Notes under the pieces: model-generated | The model's database searches: none | What the model was told of the DNA's origin: nothing | The model's input: the letters and a program-made list of their open reading frames with translations, nothing else | Source: Streptomyces sp. NBC_01268 | GTDB lineage: Bacteria; Actinomycetota; Actinomycetes; Streptomycetales; Streptomycetaceae | DNA length: 64,000 nucleotides | Assembly: GCF_036240795.1 (NCBI RefSeq) | Contig: NZ_CP108454.1 | Span: forward strand, 7,376,001 to 7,440,000 | Direction: 5' to 3' | Position numbers and translations under genes: made by a program | Shown here: in pieces, positions 17,294 to 25,956 of the stretch | Layout of the letters: every line of letters begins with the position of its first letter | Numbering within the stretch: the stretch's first letter is position 1

Positions 17294-17752
17294 TCAGCGG
17301 GCGTTGACGTAGAGCTGAGGGGACCAGCGGGAGCACGAGTTGCCGTTGCACGCCTGGACCATGAAGTTGTAGTCGCTGCCGGGCGCGTCCAGGGTCCACA
17401 CCCGCCGCTCGCCGGGGCTCTGCCTGCTCACGCGCCAGCTGTCGTTGTCATGCTGCCAGCGGACTCTGTAGTGCGTGAGGTTGGTGGTGTATCCGCCGTA
17501 GTAGAGCTTGATGACGTTCCCGCACGATTCGTAGCGCCCGCCGATGTACGGGCTGTCGCTGTATTCGTACCGGTTCGGCGTGCCACCGATGTTGTTCCCG
17601 CTCTGCTGGGGCGGGAAGCCGTCCCGGGTGTAACACCCCTTCGCCACGGGGGTCGTCTCCGTCGCGACGGCGGGCGCCGTCAGGACGCCGGTCGCGAGGA
17701 GGACGGCGGACGACAGAGTCGCCGCCGTACGACGCCACTTGAGTACGCGCAT
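17294..17752 (-). CDS. Small secreted protein, FN3-like fold possible
   Basis: 152 residues from ATG at 17752. A classical signal peptide (MRVLKWRRTAATLSSAVLLATGVLTAPAVA) ends near residue 30. The mature part is Tyr/Trp-rich with four cysteines (GCYTRDG, YESCGNVIKLYYGGY, QACNGNSCSRW). The end pattern (RVRWQHDND...YNFMVQACNG...CSRWSPQLYV) resembles the last strands of fibronectin type III-like domains. The gene sits inside the CIS locus but between its two halves, so a link to the injection system is only positional. Function not recognised. Confidence 0.7.
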   Translation of the reverse strand: MRVLKWRRTAATLSSAVLLATGVLTAPAVATETTPVAKGCYTRDGFPPQQSGNNIGGTPNRYEYSDSPYIGGRYESCGNVIKLYYGGYTTNLTHYRVRWQHDNDSWRVSRQSPGERRVWTLDAPGSDYNFMVQACNGNSCSRWSPQLYVNAR

Positions 17753-18318
17753 GGTTCACTCCGTCCTCGGGGTAAGGAACTTCCGCCGGTGTGCCGTCGT
17801 ACGCGGGGCGTTCCCCCGCGTGTGGCGCTGTGGCCCAGCGGACACCAGCTGCCCTCGGACCCCCCTTTCAGGTTACGGCGGCCGGGGTGATTCAGCCTGC
17901 CGGGCCGGGCCCCGCCACGGCCGGGATCGCTCTGTGTGAGGGGGGAGTTCGACGGATCCGAGCGGGTGACCGCGACGCCTGGCGGGGATCGTCCTCGTGG
18001 CGACGCGGGGCCGCACGGGGCGGCAGTCGCAGCCCGTGTTCGGTCCCGCCAGGCCCCGGTCCGCCCGGGTTCGCTCGGTGGAGCCGGGACCGGGTCCGGG
18101 CCAGGCCCTTCCGGGTGGTCCTCGACGGACCCGGGGCGCGGGGTGAGCCGCACTCGTCGCGGTGTGCGACCGGACCAGTCGGTCTGCGGGCTGGAAGGGG
18201 CCCGCCGACGGGAGCGAATCCGACCGGCCCGGCAAGGGGGACCGAAGATCCCCCTGATCACGGACAGCGACCAACTGCCGCTGCCCACGGAGTCCGTCAC
18301 GCTTGGCGCGCGGACCGT
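17753..18318. other. 566-bp gene-free interval within the CIS locus
   Basis: Open frames here lack start sites with ribosome signals and run across the convergent ATPase gene, so I call no gene. The interval holds the promoter region of the secreted-protein gene (17752, minus) on the left and the 3' end of the ATPase gene on the right. No strong hairpin terminator, tRNA or repeat is visible. Confidence 0.5.
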
Positions 18319-20412
18319 CTACGGGGCCCAGGGCACCCCGGCGTCCGGCAGCAGCCGGCCCGCCTTCTGGTACTCGCGCCGCGCCCCCGTCCGTACGTCG
18401 TCCCCGGTCACCGGGCCACCGCGGGCCGCCGCCAGATACCCGGCGGTCACCGCCGCCGACCGGATCGCACCGCCCGCGAGCTCGAAGGCCTTCGCGCAGT
18501 CGGCGATCGCGTCCGCCAGGTCCGGCGCCTGCGGCGCGCCCGCCAGGCACGCCTCCCACAGCGAGATCCGCTGCTCCGGGTCCGGGAAGGGGAACTCCAC
18601 GACCAGGTCGAGCCGGCGGGTGAACGCCTCGTCGATGTTGGCCCGCAGATTGGTGGTCAGCACGGCGATGCCGTCGAAGGCTTCGAGCCGCTGGAGCAGA
18701 TAGGCGCTCTCCAGGTTCGCGTAGCGGTCGTGCGAGCTGCGTACCTCGGAGCGCTTGCCGAAGACCGCGTCGGCCTCGTCGAAGAGGAGCACGCAGTCGG
18801 TGCGGTCGACCTCCGCGAAGATCCGCTCCAGGTTCTTCTCGGTCTCGCCCACGTACTTGTCGACGACCGACGACAGGTCCACCACGTAGAGGTCCAGGCC
18901 GAGTTCGCCCGCGATCACCTCCGCGCCCAGCGTCTTGCCGGTGCCCGACTCCCCGGCGAACAGGGCCACGACCCCGCGCCCCCGGCCGCCGCCCGTCCGC
19001 AGCCGCCAGGCGCCCAGCACCCGGTCCCGGTGCCGGGCCCGCGCGGTCAGCTCGTGCAGCTCCCGCAGCGGCTCCTCGGGCAGCACCAGATCGGCGAAGC
19101 CGACCGCGGGACGGACCCGGCGGGCGTGGCTGTCGAGCAGCGGGGCCGACATCAGGCGTGCCCCGCGCTGCACGTGCGCGGCCGTGAGCTCCGTCCCCTC
19201 GAACGCGGCGAGGGCCCGCGCGGAACGGGCCGCCCGGCGGATCTGGCCGCCGCCGAGACGGTACGGGGCGACCGCCTCCGCCAGGTCGAAGGCGGGTTCC
19301 CCGGGGCCGAGTTCACGGCGCCACAGCTCGGCGGAGCCCACGTCGTCGCCGGGCGCCTCCAGGGCGAGGATCTCCACACGTGGCGCCCAGCGCGGGTCCG
19401 GGGCGTCGGTCCCCGCGAGGACGACGGTCACGTCCGGCGCCGCCAGCGCGCGCACCAGTGGACCGGCCTCCCGGGGCAGCGGCTCGACGACGACGGCCGC
19501 ACCGCGCAGCCGGGCCTCCCGCAGCAGGACGGGCGCCACGGCGGCGTCGTCCTCACCGGAGCCGGTGCGCAGCCGGAGCACCGGTCGCCCGGCGGCGCAC
19601 AGGGCCGTGGCGACGGCGTCGGCGGCGACTCCCGGGATCCGCTCGCGCAGGTGGACGGTGACGGGCGCGGCGGCCCGGACCCGGGCGGCGAGTGCGTCCA
19701 GCGCCTCGGACGCGGTGGCAGGTTCGTCCGCCGTGGGAGGCAGCAGCTCCACACCGGCGTCCCGCAGGCCCGCGTCCAGCCTGCCGTCGTCGCCGAGCAG
19801 ATGCGCCACCACCCGCTCCGGCACGCGCAGCGCGCGCCCGGGCAGCGGCCGGTCCTCGTCCTCGACGACCAGCAGACCGCCGGCGCACAGCGGGGCGGCG
19901 GGATGGAACCGGTCGCGGGCGGCGGCCTCGTGCGGGCCGGTGCCCGCCAGTCCGAGGGCGATCCCCACGGTCGCCCGCCGTCGCCCGACATCGTCGTTGA
20001 GATACCCGAACAGCGGCTCGAACGCCCGGTCCACGTCGGGCGCGAGCGCCGTCAGCAGGATGTGCGCGTCGAGCGCGCCGAGCCCGAAGGCCCGCGCGAG
20101 CGTGCTGAGCCGGTCGGTGCCGGCGCCGGGGTGCGGGGGGACGTCCGCGGACACGTCGGCGTACGCGTGCACGTCACGCTCCGCGTCCGCCGCCGGCACG
20201 GCGTCCGCGCCCCCGGCCGTCGCGTCCGCGGCCCAGGCCGTCCCGGCGCCGTCGAGGGGCCGGGACGCGGCCCGCAGGGCCGTCTCCGGTGTCACGTACA
20301 GGCCGCGCAGCGGGTCACCGGCCGTCGGGTCGTCGGTGGCGCGGCTCTCGACCACGCCCACCACCCGCTCCCGGAGGGCCGCGAGGCGACCGTTCAGGGT
20401 GGGTCCGCTCAT
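18319..20412 (-). CDS. cis15: AAA+ ATPase of the CIS locus (Afp15/Cis15-like)
   Basis: 697 residues from ATG at 20412; the start overlaps the upstream gene stop by 4 bases. The C-terminal third is a classic AAA+ module: Walker A GESGTGKT (about residue 485), Walker B VLLFDEADAVFG with the EVRSSHDRYANLE region, sensor LTTN and an RRLD arginine finger. The N-terminal 450 residues hold a degenerate ATPase-like domain (FGLGALDAHILLTALAPDVDRAFEPLFGYLND). This two-domain plan is typical of eCIS ATPases, which are needed for particle assembly or sheath remodelling. It is separated from the structural genes by the divergent membrane-protein region. Confidence 0.9.
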   Translation of the reverse strand: MSGPTLNGRLAALRERVVGVVESRATDDPTAGDPLRGLYVTPETALRAASRPLDGAGTAWAADATAGGADAVPAADAERDVHAYADVSADVPPHPGAGTDRLSTLARAFGLGALDAHILLTALAPDVDRAFEPLFGYLNDDVGRRRATVGIALGLAGTGPHEAAARDRFHPAAPLCAGGLLVVEDEDRPLPGRALRVPERVVAHLLGDDGRLDAGLRDAGVELLPPTADEPATASEALDALAARVRAAAPVTVHLRERIPGVAADAVATALCAAGRPVLRLRTGSGEDDAAVAPVLLREARLRGAAVVVEPLPREAGPLVRALAAPDVTVVLAGTDAPDPRWAPRVEILALEAPGDDVGSAELWRRELGPGEPAFDLAEAVAPYRLGGGQIRRAARSARALAAFEGTELTAAHVQRGARLMSAPLLDSHARRVRPAVGFADLVLPEEPLRELHELTARARHRDRVLGAWRLRTGGGRGRGVVALFAGESGTGKTLGAEVIAGELGLDLYVVDLSSVVDKYVGETEKNLERIFAEVDRTDCVLLFDEADAVFGKRSEVRSSHDRYANLESAYLLQRLEAFDGIAVLTTNLRANIDEAFTRRLDLVVEFPFPDPEQRISLWEACLAGAPQAPDLADAIADCAKAFELAGGAIRSAAVTAGYLAAARGGPVTGDDVRTGARREYQKAGRLLPDAGVPWAP

Positions 20413-21032
20413 GGCCGGTACTCCGTCCGTCGGATCATGCGCGGCGCGGAGTCGGACGGCGTGCCGTCGGTGCCGCGCACGGTGACGACCGCGCCCTCGG
20501 TGACCGGCGGCGCCACGTCGTACACGGGGACGACCGGGAACGGGGTGGTGATCACCACGTCGAGCGAGGGCTTCAGCTCCCCGCCGAGCGCCGACCAGAT
20601 GTCCGCGAGGGAACGCGACTCGCCCGGCGGCACGGCGACGGTGAGCGGCAGCGCCGGGGTGCCCGTGGATCCGCGCAGCACCTCGGGGACCACCTCCTCC
20701 GGCAGCGCCTCGTGCGGCAGCAGCAGTGCCAGGGCACTGGAGAGCAGCCGGTGTTCGTCCTCGGGCCGGGCGGTCCACGCGGTCACCAGGTAGGAGAGCC
20801 GGAACCAGCGGCGCGGCTGGCGGCGGCGCACCACGGCCCCGCGGGCGTCGCGCTCCGCGTACGCGCCGCGCTCGCGGCGGGCCACGTCCTCGCGGATGTC
20901 GAAGAGGTACGCGTTGAGGGTCGGCGCGGTGCGGCGGGCGGCCCAGTCACGGGTGGGCGGGTCGAAGGAGACGTCGCCGGTGACGGCGGGGGCCAGGAGG
21001 CGGCCGAGTGCCTCGTCGATCTCGTGGATCAT
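20409..21032 (-). CDS. cis16: DUF4255/Pvc16-like tail terminator protein (Cis16-like)
   Basis: 207 residues from ATG at 21032, directly abutting the regulator's TAG stop. The N-terminus (MIHEIDEALGRLLAP, VSFDPPTRDWAARRTAPTLNAYLFDIRED) and the middle (RWFRLSYLVTAWTARPEDEHRLLSSALALLLPHEALPEEV) match the DUF4255 family. In Afp/PVC particles this protein caps the tube and sheath at the distal end. Gene order cis16-cis15 with 4-base overlap is usual in eCIS loci. Confidence 0.9.
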   Translation of the reverse strand: MIHEIDEALGRLLAPAVTGDVSFDPPTRDWAARRTAPTLNAYLFDIREDVARRERGAYAERDARGAVVRRRQPRRWFRLSYLVTAWTARPEDEHRLLSSALALLLPHEALPEEVVPEVLRGSTGTPALPLTVAVPPGESRSLADIWSALGGELKPSLDVVITTPFPVVPVYDVAPPVTEGAVVTVRGTDGTPSDSAPRMIRRTEYRP

Positions 21033-21692
21033 CTAGATGTAGCCCTCGCGGAGTGCGTACGCCACGGCATGAGCCCGGTTGGCGAGATGGAGACGCGTCA
21101 TCAGCGCGTGCAGGATGTTCTTGACGGTGCGTTCCGAGTACGCCAGCTTCTCGCTGATCTGCCGGGTGTCGAGGCCCTCGGCGAGCAGCCGCAGGACGTC
21201 CACCTCGCGGGGCGCCATCCCGAAGAGCGGCGCCGTCCCCGTGGTCGCGGTGGTCGTCGCCCGCTGCAGTCGTCCCACCTGGTTGAGGAGGCGGCTGATC
21301 AGGTCCGGCGGCAGCTCCCCGTCGCCGCGCGCCGCGCTGTGCACCGCGTTGAGCAGCCGCTGCTCGGTCGCCTGGTGGCGCCACAGGATGGCGCGGACCC
21401 CGTACTCGACGACCGTCAGCAGGTCCGGCTCACGCAGTTCCCCGGCGACGAGCACCACCCGCTGGTCCCCGCCGCGCAGGACGCGCCGCAGCTCGGTCGT
21501 GGCCGGTTCGTCGATCCGGTCGGCGAGCATCACGGCGACGGAGGGCGTGCCGGTCTGCGACTCGGCGGCCTCGTCGGCCGTGTGCTCGGGCATCACCTCT
21601 ATGGACGGCTGGTGTTGAAGATGGCTGATCAGTCCGGCCCGGCTGAGCGGATCGGTAGCGTGGACGGTCACTGCCACGCGCTTGGTGAGCAT
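21033..21692 (-). CDS. LuxR/NarL-type regulator with degenerate receiver domain
   Basis: 219 residues from ATG at 21692. The C-terminal 65 residues are a good LuxR helix-turn-helix (MAPREVDVLRLLAEGLDTRQISEKLAYSERTVKNILHALMTRL). The first 130 residues look like a receiver fold (AVTVHATDPLSRAGLISHL), but the acidic pocket is gone (VHATDP in place of VDDH) and the switch Lys region reads ILWRHQ. Phosphorylation control is therefore unlikely. Its stop codon abuts the cis16 start, so it is transcribed with the injection-system genes and is the obvious candidate for their regulator. Confidence 0.85.
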   Translation of the reverse strand: MLTKRVAVTVHATDPLSRAGLISHLQHQPSIEVMPEHTADEAAESQTGTPSVAVMLADRIDEPATTELRRVLRGGDQRVVLVAGELREPDLLTVVEYGVRAILWRHQATEQRLLNAVHSAARGDGELPPDLISRLLNQVGRLQRATTTATTGTAPLFGMAPREVDVLRLLAEGLDTRQISEKLAYSERTVKNILHALMTRLHLANRAHAVAYALREGYI

Positions 21693-21731
21693 GCTCGAAT
21701 GCCTGCCCTTCCCCCAAGAATGTGCTGGTAG

Positions 21732-21751
21732 ACGGCCGGTTGCCCGGCCGT
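21732..21751. other. Small hairpin between SARP gene end and LuxR gene start
   Basis: ACGGCCGG (21732-21739) pairs with CCGGCCGT (21744-21751) across a 4-base loop. On the plus strand TTT follows; on the minus strand, the direction of both flanking genes, no T-run follows. It could terminate SARP transcripts or act as an operator upstream of the LuxR gene. Confidence 0.4.
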
Positions 21752-21816
21752 TTCATTGGTCTCCACCACAGTCACGGGGGCCACTTCCGTCCCGTTGCCG
21801 CCCCGCTAACGCCCGG

Positions 21817-24576
21817 CTAACGCTCCGTCGTCGCCACGGCCGCCGCGTCGAGCCGGCGCAGCTGCGCCTCCACCCGCTGCACGCTCTCCTTGTAACCGTG
21901 CGCGAGCCCCATCTCCCGGGCCCGTACGAGCAGGGTCGCGGCCTCCTCGGTCCGGCCCAGGTCGATCAGGGCGGTGCCCGCCGTGGCCGTGAGCATACTG
22001 TGGCGCACGCCGACCAGGCCGTTGACCGTGTCGCCGTCCAGGGCGAGCCCCTCCCGGGCGCAGGCGAGGGCGCCCGCCGGGTCGCCCACCGAGAGCAGCT
22101 GGCGGGCCCGGTGCTCCAGGGCCAGCAGCTCGGTCATGACGTCCCCGCTGCCGCGTACGAGGGCAGCGGCCCGCGCGGTGTGGGCGAGGGACTCGTCGCT
22201 GACGCCGAAGCGGTCGAGGGCGACGGCCAGGTTGACCAGCGCCGTCGCCTCGCTGGAGGCCTCGCCCGCGCGGGCGGCCAGCGGGGGCGCGAGACGCAGG
22301 TGCACCAGGGCCTCGGTGAGACGGTTCTCCTGGGTGAGTATCCAGCCGAGGAGGGCGCGGACCCGGGACTCGGCGTCGGGGTCCTTCTCCCGGGACGCGG
22401 AGTCGGCCGCGGCCTCCAGGAGCGGCACCCAGCCGTCGTGGCTGTGCCACAGGATGTACGGCCACTGGAGGACGGCCAGTCGCCAGGCCCGGTCGTGGAG
22501 GCCGGCCGCGCGGGCCGAGGCGACGGCCGCCGCGAGGTTGTCGCGCTCGGCCGCGTACCAGAGCAGGGCCGCGTCCCGCCCGGCGAACTGCGGCGCGGTC
22601 CTGGGCAGTCGGGCGTTGGACGGTGCCGCGCAGCACGGCTGGTCGTCCGGCTCGGCGGCGCGGGCGGCGGCCATGGCCGTGAGCGTGTAGTGGTCGAGGA
22701 GGCGCAGCAGTGCGTCCTCGTCGGCGTCGAGGCCGCGGGCGTAGAGCCGCACCAGATCGTGCAGGGTGTGACGGCCGGGCGCGTACTCGGTGAGCAGGTG
22801 GGCGTCGCAGAGGCGGTCGAGGGCCTCGGCGGCGACCGGGGGCGTCCGGTCGAGCAGCGCCGCGGCGGCGTGCCGGTCGAGGTCCGTGCCCGGCACCACG
22901 CCCAGCTGCCGGAAGAGGCGCCCGGCCTCCTCGGGCAGGCCTTGCACGGTGAGGCGGAGCGCGGCGGCCACGCCCTGTCCGTCGGCGCCCTCGGAGTCGT
23001 CCACCGACAGCAGGGACAACCGGCGCTGCTCGTCGGCGAGTTCGGCGGCGAGGTCGGCGAGCCGCCAGTGCGGTCGGGCGGCGAGCTGGGCGGCGGTCAC
23101 CCGCAGCGCGAGCGGCAGCCCGTCGCAGAGGGCGGCGAGCCGGCGGGCGGCCGCGGGCTCGGCGTCCACCCGGTCCCCGCCGACCGCGGCGGCGAGCAGG
23201 GCCGCCGAGTCGTCGAGCCCCAGGACGCCGAGCGGCACCGGGCGGGCGAGTTCGGTGACGACCAGGCCGCCGAGGCGCAGCCGGGAGGTGACCACGGTCG
23301 CGCTCCGCGCACCGGCGGGCAGCAGCGGCCGGGCCCGGTCGGCGCTGCGCACGTTGTCCAGCACGACGAGCAGCGCCCGGTCCTCGGTCAGGGAGCGGTA
23401 CAGGGCGGCGGCGGCCGTCGGCGACTCCGGCACCTGGCGCGGCGGCACGCCGAGCGCGGGCAGGAACTCGCGGAGCACGTCGGCGCTGTCGACCCCGTCG
23501 TCGGGACTGAAGCCCCGCAGGTCGGCGTAGAGGACCCCGTCCGGGTAGTGGGAGGCGCGCCGGTGCGCCCAGTTCAGCGCGAGGGCGGTCTTGCCCACCC
23601 CGGCGGGTCCGGTGACCAGCGCGACCCGGGCCCGCTCGACGGCGGTGTCGAGGGCGGCCAGCTCCCGGGCCCGCCCGAGGAAGCCGCGCGGGGCGCGGGG
23701 CAGCAGGTCGGGCGCGGGCAGCGCGGGGGAGGGGGCCGGCGGTTCGGCCTCGGCGGAGGGGGCGCCCGCCACCTCGGGCCAGTCGGCGGTGCCGCCCGCC
23801 ACGGGCGCGTCGCCCGCGCTGGGCGGGGCGGCCGGCGGGGTCCCGCGCAGCACGGCCTCGTACGCCGCCCGCAGCGCCGGGCCCGGGTCCACGCCGAGGT
23901 CGTCGGCGAGCTGGGTCCGGGTGCGGTGGTAGCAGTCGAGCGCGTCCGACTGGTGCCCCGCCCGGTACAGCGACAGCATCAGGGCCGCCGCGAGGGACTC
24001 GCGCAGCGGATTGGCGACGGACTCGGCGCGCAGCAGCGCCGCCGCCTTCACGTGTTCGCCGAGCCGCCCGTACGCCGCCGCCAGCTGCTCGACGGTCACC
24101 AGCCGGGTCTCCTCCAGGGCGCGCGCGGCCACCACGAGCGGTTCGCTGGGCACCGCCCCGGTCAGCGCGGGCCCCCGCCACAGGGCGAGCGCCTCGCGCA
24201 GCATGAGGACCGCGTCCCCGGGGTGCTTCTGGTGCCCGGCGAGCTGGACCAGCTCCTCGAAGCGGTGCGCGTCCAGGAGGTGGTCGGGCATCCGCAGCTC
24301 GTAGGCCTGCCCGTGGGTGGCCAGCTCGACCCCGTACTCCTCGGCGCCGCCCTGCTCGAAGAGCGCCCGCAGCCGGGAGACGTGGCCCTGGACGACGGTG
24401 CGGGCGCGGGCGGGCGGGCGCTCGTCCCAGACGGCGTCGATGAGCCGGTCCACCGGGACGACGGCGTTCGCCCGCAGCAGCAGCGCCGCGAGTACGCTGC
24501 GCCGCTTGGCGGGGCCGAGCGGCAGCTCACCTGCCTCGGCCGCGATGGACACCGTTCCGAGCAGGCGGAACTCCAC
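21817..24576 (-). CDS. AfsR/SARP family regulator: OmpR-like DNA-binding, BTAD, NB-ARC and TPR domains
   Basis: 919 residues from GTG at 24576 after AAGGAGG. Order: winged-helix SARP DNA-binding domain (EFRLLGTVSI...PLGPAKRRSVLAALLLRANAVVP, about 1-95), BTAD helical domain (about 100-245), NB-ARC NTPase with P-loop GPAGVGKTAL (about residue 320) and DRALLVVLDNV, then TPR-like helices to the end. Such proteins activate secondary-metabolite or developmental genes in streptomycetes. It lies upstream of the CIS regulator on the same strand, 124 bases away, so co-regulation is possible but unproven. The phenazine operon is the nearest biosynthetic target. Confidence 0.9.
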   Translation of the reverse strand: MEFRLLGTVSIAAEAGELPLGPAKRRSVLAALLLRANAVVPVDRLIDAVWDERPPARARTVVQGHVSRLRALFEQGGAEEYGVELATHGQAYELRMPDHLLDAHRFEELVQLAGHQKHPGDAVLMLREALALWRGPALTGAVPSEPLVVAARALEETRLVTVEQLAAAYGRLGEHVKAAALLRAESVANPLRESLAAALMLSLYRAGHQSDALDCYHRTRTQLADDLGVDPGPALRAAYEAVLRGTPPAAPPSAGDAPVAGGTADWPEVAGAPSAEAEPPAPSPALPAPDLLPRAPRGFLGRARELAALDTAVERARVALVTGPAGVGKTALALNWAHRRASHYPDGVLYADLRGFSPDDGVDSADVLREFLPALGVPPRQVPESPTAAAALYRSLTEDRALLVVLDNVRSADRARPLLPAGARSATVVTSRLRLGGLVVTELARPVPLGVLGLDDSAALLAAAVGGDRVDAEPAAARRLAALCDGLPLALRVTAAQLAARPHWRLADLAAELADEQRRLSLLSVDDSEGADGQGVAAALRLTVQGLPEEAGRLFRQLGVVPGTDLDRHAAAALLDRTPPVAAEALDRLCDAHLLTEYAPGRHTLHDLVRLYARGLDADEDALLRLLDHYTLTAMAAARAAEPDDQPCCAAPSNARLPRTAPQFAGRDAALLWYAAERDNLAAAVASARAAGLHDRAWRLAVLQWPYILWHSHDGWVPLLEAAADSASREKDPDAESRVRALLGWILTQENRLTEALVHLRLAPPLAARAGEASSEATALVNLAVALDRFGVSDESLAHTARAAALVRGSGDVMTELLALEHRARQLLSVGDPAGALACAREGLALDGDTVNGLVGVRHSMLTATAGTALIDLGRTEEAATLLVRAREMGLAHGYKESVQRVEAQLRRLDAAAVATTER

Positions 24577-24829
24577 CCGGCCCTCCTTCTCACTGAATCC
24601 TGTGGGCCTCCCAGTATCACCGTCCGCCCCGCTCAGGCCTTTGTCGGGATCCTCCAGTTGTCCGGAACCGGACAGGCTGGGCGCGGTTCGGCTCGATCGG
24701 CACGCCTCGCCGGGGGAACCGCCGGGGTGTCGGACAGAGCAGGCCGAAACAGCACGAACAGTAACAGGGCGGGATGAGCCGAGATGGACAGGAACAGATC
24801 GGGGTGAACCGGATTGGAGCGTGCCGAAC

Positions 24830-25621
24830 TCAGGCGTTCGGGTCGAAGGGGATGCCCGCCGGCTTGGAGCGGCCGAGGTGGTACGCGAAGTCGACGTCCC
24901 GGATCTTGAGCGTGGCGGAACCGAAGTCGGCGCCCGTCAGCTTGTCGCGCAGGCCGGCCGGATAGCCGTTCCAGCCGACCAGGCGCGGGTAGAACCAGCC
25001 GCCGGTGGCGTTCTCGATCCGGTCGTCGTCCGGGTTGGCGAAGCGGAAGCAGTGGGTCGAGGCCCCGTCCTTGTGGTAGACGATCTTGGGGTGGGTGCCG
25101 TCGAAGCGCACCGCCGAGCGGGCGGCCACCTGGTAGCCGCTGTGCTGGGAGACCGACACGTACTGGACCTGGTCGCCGCTGATCCAGACGACCACGTGCT
25201 CCCAGTCGTGCGTGTGCCCGATCGCCAGCGGACCCCAGGTCGCCTGGTCCTTCTCGAAGTAGCTCGCGTACATCACGGCGCACCAGCCGTTGTTGCACTT
25301 GCTGCGCGAGTAGCTGTTGGCGGCGGCCAGCTGGGCGTAGTCGTGGCACTTGCCGTTGACCGTGCCGCCCAGCTTCAGGCCGGGGTTGAGGGTGCCGTCC
25401 GTGCCGATGGCGGCGGTGACGTAGCAGCCGTCGGTGTCGAAGTCGTACGCGGGAGAGAAGGTCTGGTCGAGCCCGTCGGCGTTCTGCGGCAGCTGCGGGA
25501 GGACGGCGGCGTGGGCGGTGGCGGGGACGCCGAGGACGAGGGCCAGGGCGCACAGGAGCGCGGCGACGGCGGAGCGCCGCCGCCCGCGCCGGGAGGGGGA
25601 TGCTGGGGGTATCAGGTACAC
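24830..25621 (-). CDS. Secreted NPP1 family protein (necrosis/ethylene-inducing NLP)
   Basis: 263 residues from GTG at 25621, chosen because GAGGAG lies 7 bases upstream. A signal peptide ends near residue 38 (PATAHA). The mature protein has the NLP hallmark heptapeptide as GHTHDWE (residues 135-141; family form GHRHDWE), where the acidic and His residues bind a divalent metal. Cysteines pair near CYVT/CHDY and CNNGWC, and the core CNNGWCAVMYASYFEKD matches the family motif. NLPs from oomycetes, fungi and bacteria disrupt plant membranes by binding glycosylinositol phosphoceramides. Activity of this copy is inferred only. Confidence 0.9.
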   Translation of the reverse strand: MYLIPPASPSRRGRRRSAVAALLCALALVLGVPATAHAAVLPQLPQNADGLDQTFSPAYDFDTDGCYVTAAIGTDGTLNPGLKLGGTVNGKCHDYAQLAAANSYSRSKCNNGWCAVMYASYFEKDQATWGPLAIGHTHDWEHVVVWISGDQVQYVSVSQHSGYQVAARSAVRFDGTHPKIVYHKDGASTHCFRFANPDDDRIENATGGWFYPRLVGWNGYPAGLRDKLTGADFGSATLKIRDVDFAYHLGRSKPAGIPFDPNA

Positions 25622-25956
25622 GACAACTCCTCGCTCGTGGGGGTCCAGACGTTCGCAGGGCACCTCTCGGGCCGTCAACCACCGTGCGGGGAACGGAGGG
25701 TGACGAGGGGGCGCGTGGGGGGCGTGCGGGGCGTCAAGGCGGCCGGCCGTGTTCGCCGGATCGTGTGGGAGGCGCCCCGTGATCGTGGATCACGGGCCGG
25801 AGGGCGGCAGGATCGAGGCGGCGGGGTCGCCCTGAACGGGAGCCGTGGGGGCTCCCGGACCCCGCCGCCGAAGAGAGCGTCGTGTGCCGACGTCGCCGCT
25901 CTCCGTCGCCCCCGGACCCTGGCTCCGCTCCGGGGGCGGCGTCGGGCACGGGAGGC
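25622..25956. other. 335-bp interval upstream of the NPP1 gene
   Basis: No credible gene. It holds the 5' region of the NPP1 gene and the 3' end region of the hydrolase gene, with one perfect inverted repeat listed separately (25776-25796). A pyrimidine/purine-skewed stretch (CCCTCGTCACCC-type on the minus strand) precedes the NPP1 start. No clear terminator. Confidence 0.5.
25776..25796. promoter_or_regulatory. 21-bp perfect palindrome, operator candidate
   Basis: CCCGTGATC (25776-25784), spacer GTG, GATCACGGG (25788-25796). Nine-base perfect arms with a 3-base centre give a symmetric site such as a dimeric regulator would bind. It lies 155 bases upstream of the NPP1 start and 161 bases beyond the hydrolase stop; it could also act as a weak terminator for the hydrolase transcript. 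Confidence 0.5.

Noticed and set aside
17936..18300. A possible small gene upstream of the ATPase end
   Set aside because: The frames in both directions are rich in Arg/Pro/Ser, lack ribosome sites and run into the ATPase gene antisense.
21732..21751. A strong terminator for the SARP gene
   Set aside because: The stem is only 8 bp and no T-run follows in the direction of transcription; kept only as a hairpin of unclear role.
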